A stretch of DNA of 33,740 nucleotides from Hofstenia miamia. Lineage: Eukaryota; Xenacoelomorpha; Acoela; Hofsteniidae. The stretch spans positions 98,439-132,178 of the forward strand of contig CABFPE010000185.1 of NCBI GenBank assembly GCA_900660155.1. Reading direction: 5' to 3'. Position 1 is the first letter of the stretch. Each line of letters begins with the position of its first letter. The translations under genes and the position numbers were made by a program. Below, in pieces: positions 31,747-33,740 of the stretch. The notes beneath the pieces are model-generated. The model did no database searches. It was not told the DNA's origin and worked only from the letters and a program-made list of their open reading frames with translations.

Positions 31747-33740
31747 CAGAGCTGGAAGCGGGTTCGGGTCGAGATTTTCCAAGGCGTTTCGGGTTGAAAT
31801 CGGGTTGGATGCTGGCAAAAATTAAAATAGTTTCAGCGAGGTAAATTAGATTATTTATTGTGTCGATTCTCCCCAACATCAAACGAGATTTGTTTTGATA
31901 GATGTAGTACTTAATTACCTTGATTGACATCACTGAAGTAGGTTGATTGATTGACTTCGTTAATTGGCTTGATTTCAGTTAGTCTGTATAGCTTACACTC
32001 ACACTGATGATATGTGTACAGCTGCGGAGCTAACGTCAGATATTCGAGCTTTTCCAGGCAGATTTGTGTTTAAGCCTGTTAAGGGCCGATCAGAATTTTG
32101 GAAGAAATGCGATACGGTTGACGGCTTGAAGATGGATCCCCACCACAAACAATCAATGGCTTTGTTGTCTGTAGTAAATGCAAGCTAGTCCTGGAATACT
32201 ACGCCAAAACTGCCGGATCATCCAGTATCAAGCGGAATGTGGACCAATGCAAGGGAACCACCTTCTCCGGCAGACAGCTGGTTATTAGTCAAACCCTGCC
32301 TAAGCGATTACGTCTAATGGAAGCACAGAAATCTGACATCAAAGACGCTGATTTGGCATTCTGTTATCTCGGCCACAACTCATTCAATGCGTTAGAAAGT
32401 GAAGGTCTGTGGAAGCTTATCCAAGCTATGATTGATATAGCGGCGACAGAAGGAAAGTTCAATGTGTCTGACGTTCTCTATGGCAAAAAGACTATTTCCG
32501 AACACAGCAAAGTGAAGGTAGCAGGTGTGAAGGAGAAGATTCATGAGAAATTGAAGCAGCCAGTATGTCAGGAACAGTTGTCTTTGACAATGGACCTCTG
32601 GTCAGATAATCATAGGAAATGCTCCTACTTGGACGTTCATGCGTTTTGGATGGAAAATTTCGTTATGCAACACTGCATGCTGGCCGTTCGCCACTTTGGC
32701 ACAGCACGACACACTGGTCCAGAAATACGCGAAGCTGTGAAGTATGGTATTCCTCTTGATGCATCTACTACACTTACCACAGACAAGGGTTCCAATGTTG
32801 TTGCTGCCTTACATTCAGAAGAATTTGCATGCCTGGACTGCTTTGCGCACTGGCTACACACGTGCTGGACAACCATGTGGTCCGAAACATGCCAGGCAGT
32901 TCCGGAGTTACATGATTATGACACAAATGCCTCTGCACATGCCAAGTATTGCAAACAAGCCAGTAGTATACAAGAGCAGCTACCTGTGTCGATGAAGAAA
33001 GGAAGTTCAACGAGAAGATGGCAAGGCCTGATCAACAGGGCCTTTTCAATTGACAAAAGCTACGACAAGCTACTGGAGCTGTTGTCTGAGCCCCACAGAG
33101 ACAAGGCTCTCTTGATCATGTCAATTGGCCAGCAGTTGAATGCGGATCTTTACAAATTCATTTCTCAATTTGGAAAACTTTTTGAATTGTTGCAGTACAG
33201 CAAAAAATCTACTGTGAACTTTGGCGTATTTGTCTATTACAAAGCCGTTGTTCTATGCGAAAAGTCCACTGATGATGGATTTATCAATTCTGCTTTGAAA
33301 CAGAATCTTATTCGCCAACTCGACACCAAATACTGGGATTCGCTCAAGCTCACCACTGGTTCACGACATTTCTGGACCCGTGCTTCAAGGATTTCGCCTT
33401 CTTGCAGACAAAAACAGGCGACGATTGGAAATTCAAGGATAATTTACTTCAGGATTTCGACGGTACTGCACTGGAGCATATGCGAAATGTTATCAAACTA
33501 CGGTCTGAAAACCCACCACCAGAGAAGCGTTCACGTCCAGACTTGGCTTCAGAAGACTAGAACTTTGACATTTTCAATGACATGGGATATCGTTATGATA
33601 CCACCCACAATGAAACTCACGATTCCAATGCGCATGAAAGTTTAAGAAAGGAATTGAATGACTACAGACTCTCGAAGCTTTCTTACACTGGAGACAATCC
33701 CCTGACGTTTTGGCAGCTTCACCAGACGCGATTTACCGTG
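31747..33740 (+). mobile_element. hAT transposon, left end to window edge
   Basis: The left end reads CAGAGCTGGAAGCGGGTTCG, in the style of hAT termini, about 265 bp before the transposase. The 8 bp before it are GTATCTTC (31739-31746), the predicted target duplication. The right end lies beyond the window. Confidence 0.6.
32012..33740 (+). pseudogene. hAT transposase with BED finger, frameshifted, incomplete at right edge
   Basis: A probable start is ATG 32012, followed by LTSDIRAFPGRFVFKPV and SEFWKKCDTVDG. A frameshift near 32150 leads to GFVVCSKCKLVLEYY and NVDQCKG, a BED finger whose usual zinc-binding His appears to be Asn (KRNVDQC). The main frame (to 33645) holds LTMDLWSDNH and TLTTDKGSN with the two catalytic Asp positions, then DCFAHWLHTC with C-x2-H. 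Near 33350 the protein-like frame shifts again to HHWFTTFLDPCFKDFAF. It then has a TAG at 33558-33560 and continues through LRKELNDYRLSKLSYTGDN to the edge, entering the dimerisation domain with its expected Glu outside the window. So there are two frameshifts and one stop. It belongs to a different subfamily from the copy at 21.6 kb. Confidence 0.8.

Noticed and set aside
32637..33010. Extra ORFs inside the hAT transposase
   Set aside because: Other-frame shadows of the 32239-33645 frame.

Overview
The window comes from an animal nuclear genome that is AT-rich and loaded with transposons. I judge it to be an invertebrate, but the clade cannot be fixed from the sequence. The reasons are an intron-bearing RING-finger gene with GT/AG splice sites, a large coiled-coil protein of metazoan type, LINE-type reverse transcriptases, hAT and piggyBac transposases, (TA)n and (TTTA)n microsatellites, and very low coding density. 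There are no bacterial operons, CRISPR arrays or rRNA genes, and I saw no tRNA.

Only two host genes can be supported, both on the + strand. The first is the 3' end of a RING-H2 E3 ligase of the RNF115/RNF126 type, with exons at 946-1155 and 1866-1961. Its last intron holds a hAT-type MITE with a perfect 8-bp target duplication. The second is an uninterrupted 428-residue coiled-coil protein (16644-17930) that resembles the C10orf67 family from memory.

The rest is a layered transposon deposit. 3720-5361 is a non-autonomous hAT element with a palindromic target duplication, a second inverted-repeat pair inside it and an internal three-copy repeat. 5634-6587 is an SGNH-like LINE ORF placed in frame with a LINE C-terminal tail. 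7701-9320 is a LINE endonuclease region with a degenerate 2A-like motif, cut off at an N plus a (TTTA)n tract. About 10.05-11.85 kb (minus) is a decayed reverse transcriptase with a YQDDG box. 13262-13828 and 14882-15442 are near-identical copies, the second flush against a 29-N gap, so probably an assembly duplication. About 19.55-20.6 kb (minus) is another decayed LINE reverse transcriptase. 21.1-23.47 kb is a piggyBac remnant interrupted by a well-preserved hAT element. About 23.86-25.65 kb (minus) is a LINE reverse-transcriptase fragment abutting a hAT C-terminal half. From 31.75 kb to the right edge is another hAT copy, frameshifted and running out of the window.

25.65-31.15 kb is a gene desert with only microsatellites and one orphan hAT-like end. 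I found no convincing new multi-gene system. The items most worth checking are the nested and palindromic hAT structure at 3.7-5.4 kb, the SGNH/LINE-tail fusion, the gap duplication, and the hAT-in-piggyBac nest. All family assignments were made by eye, with no database search.
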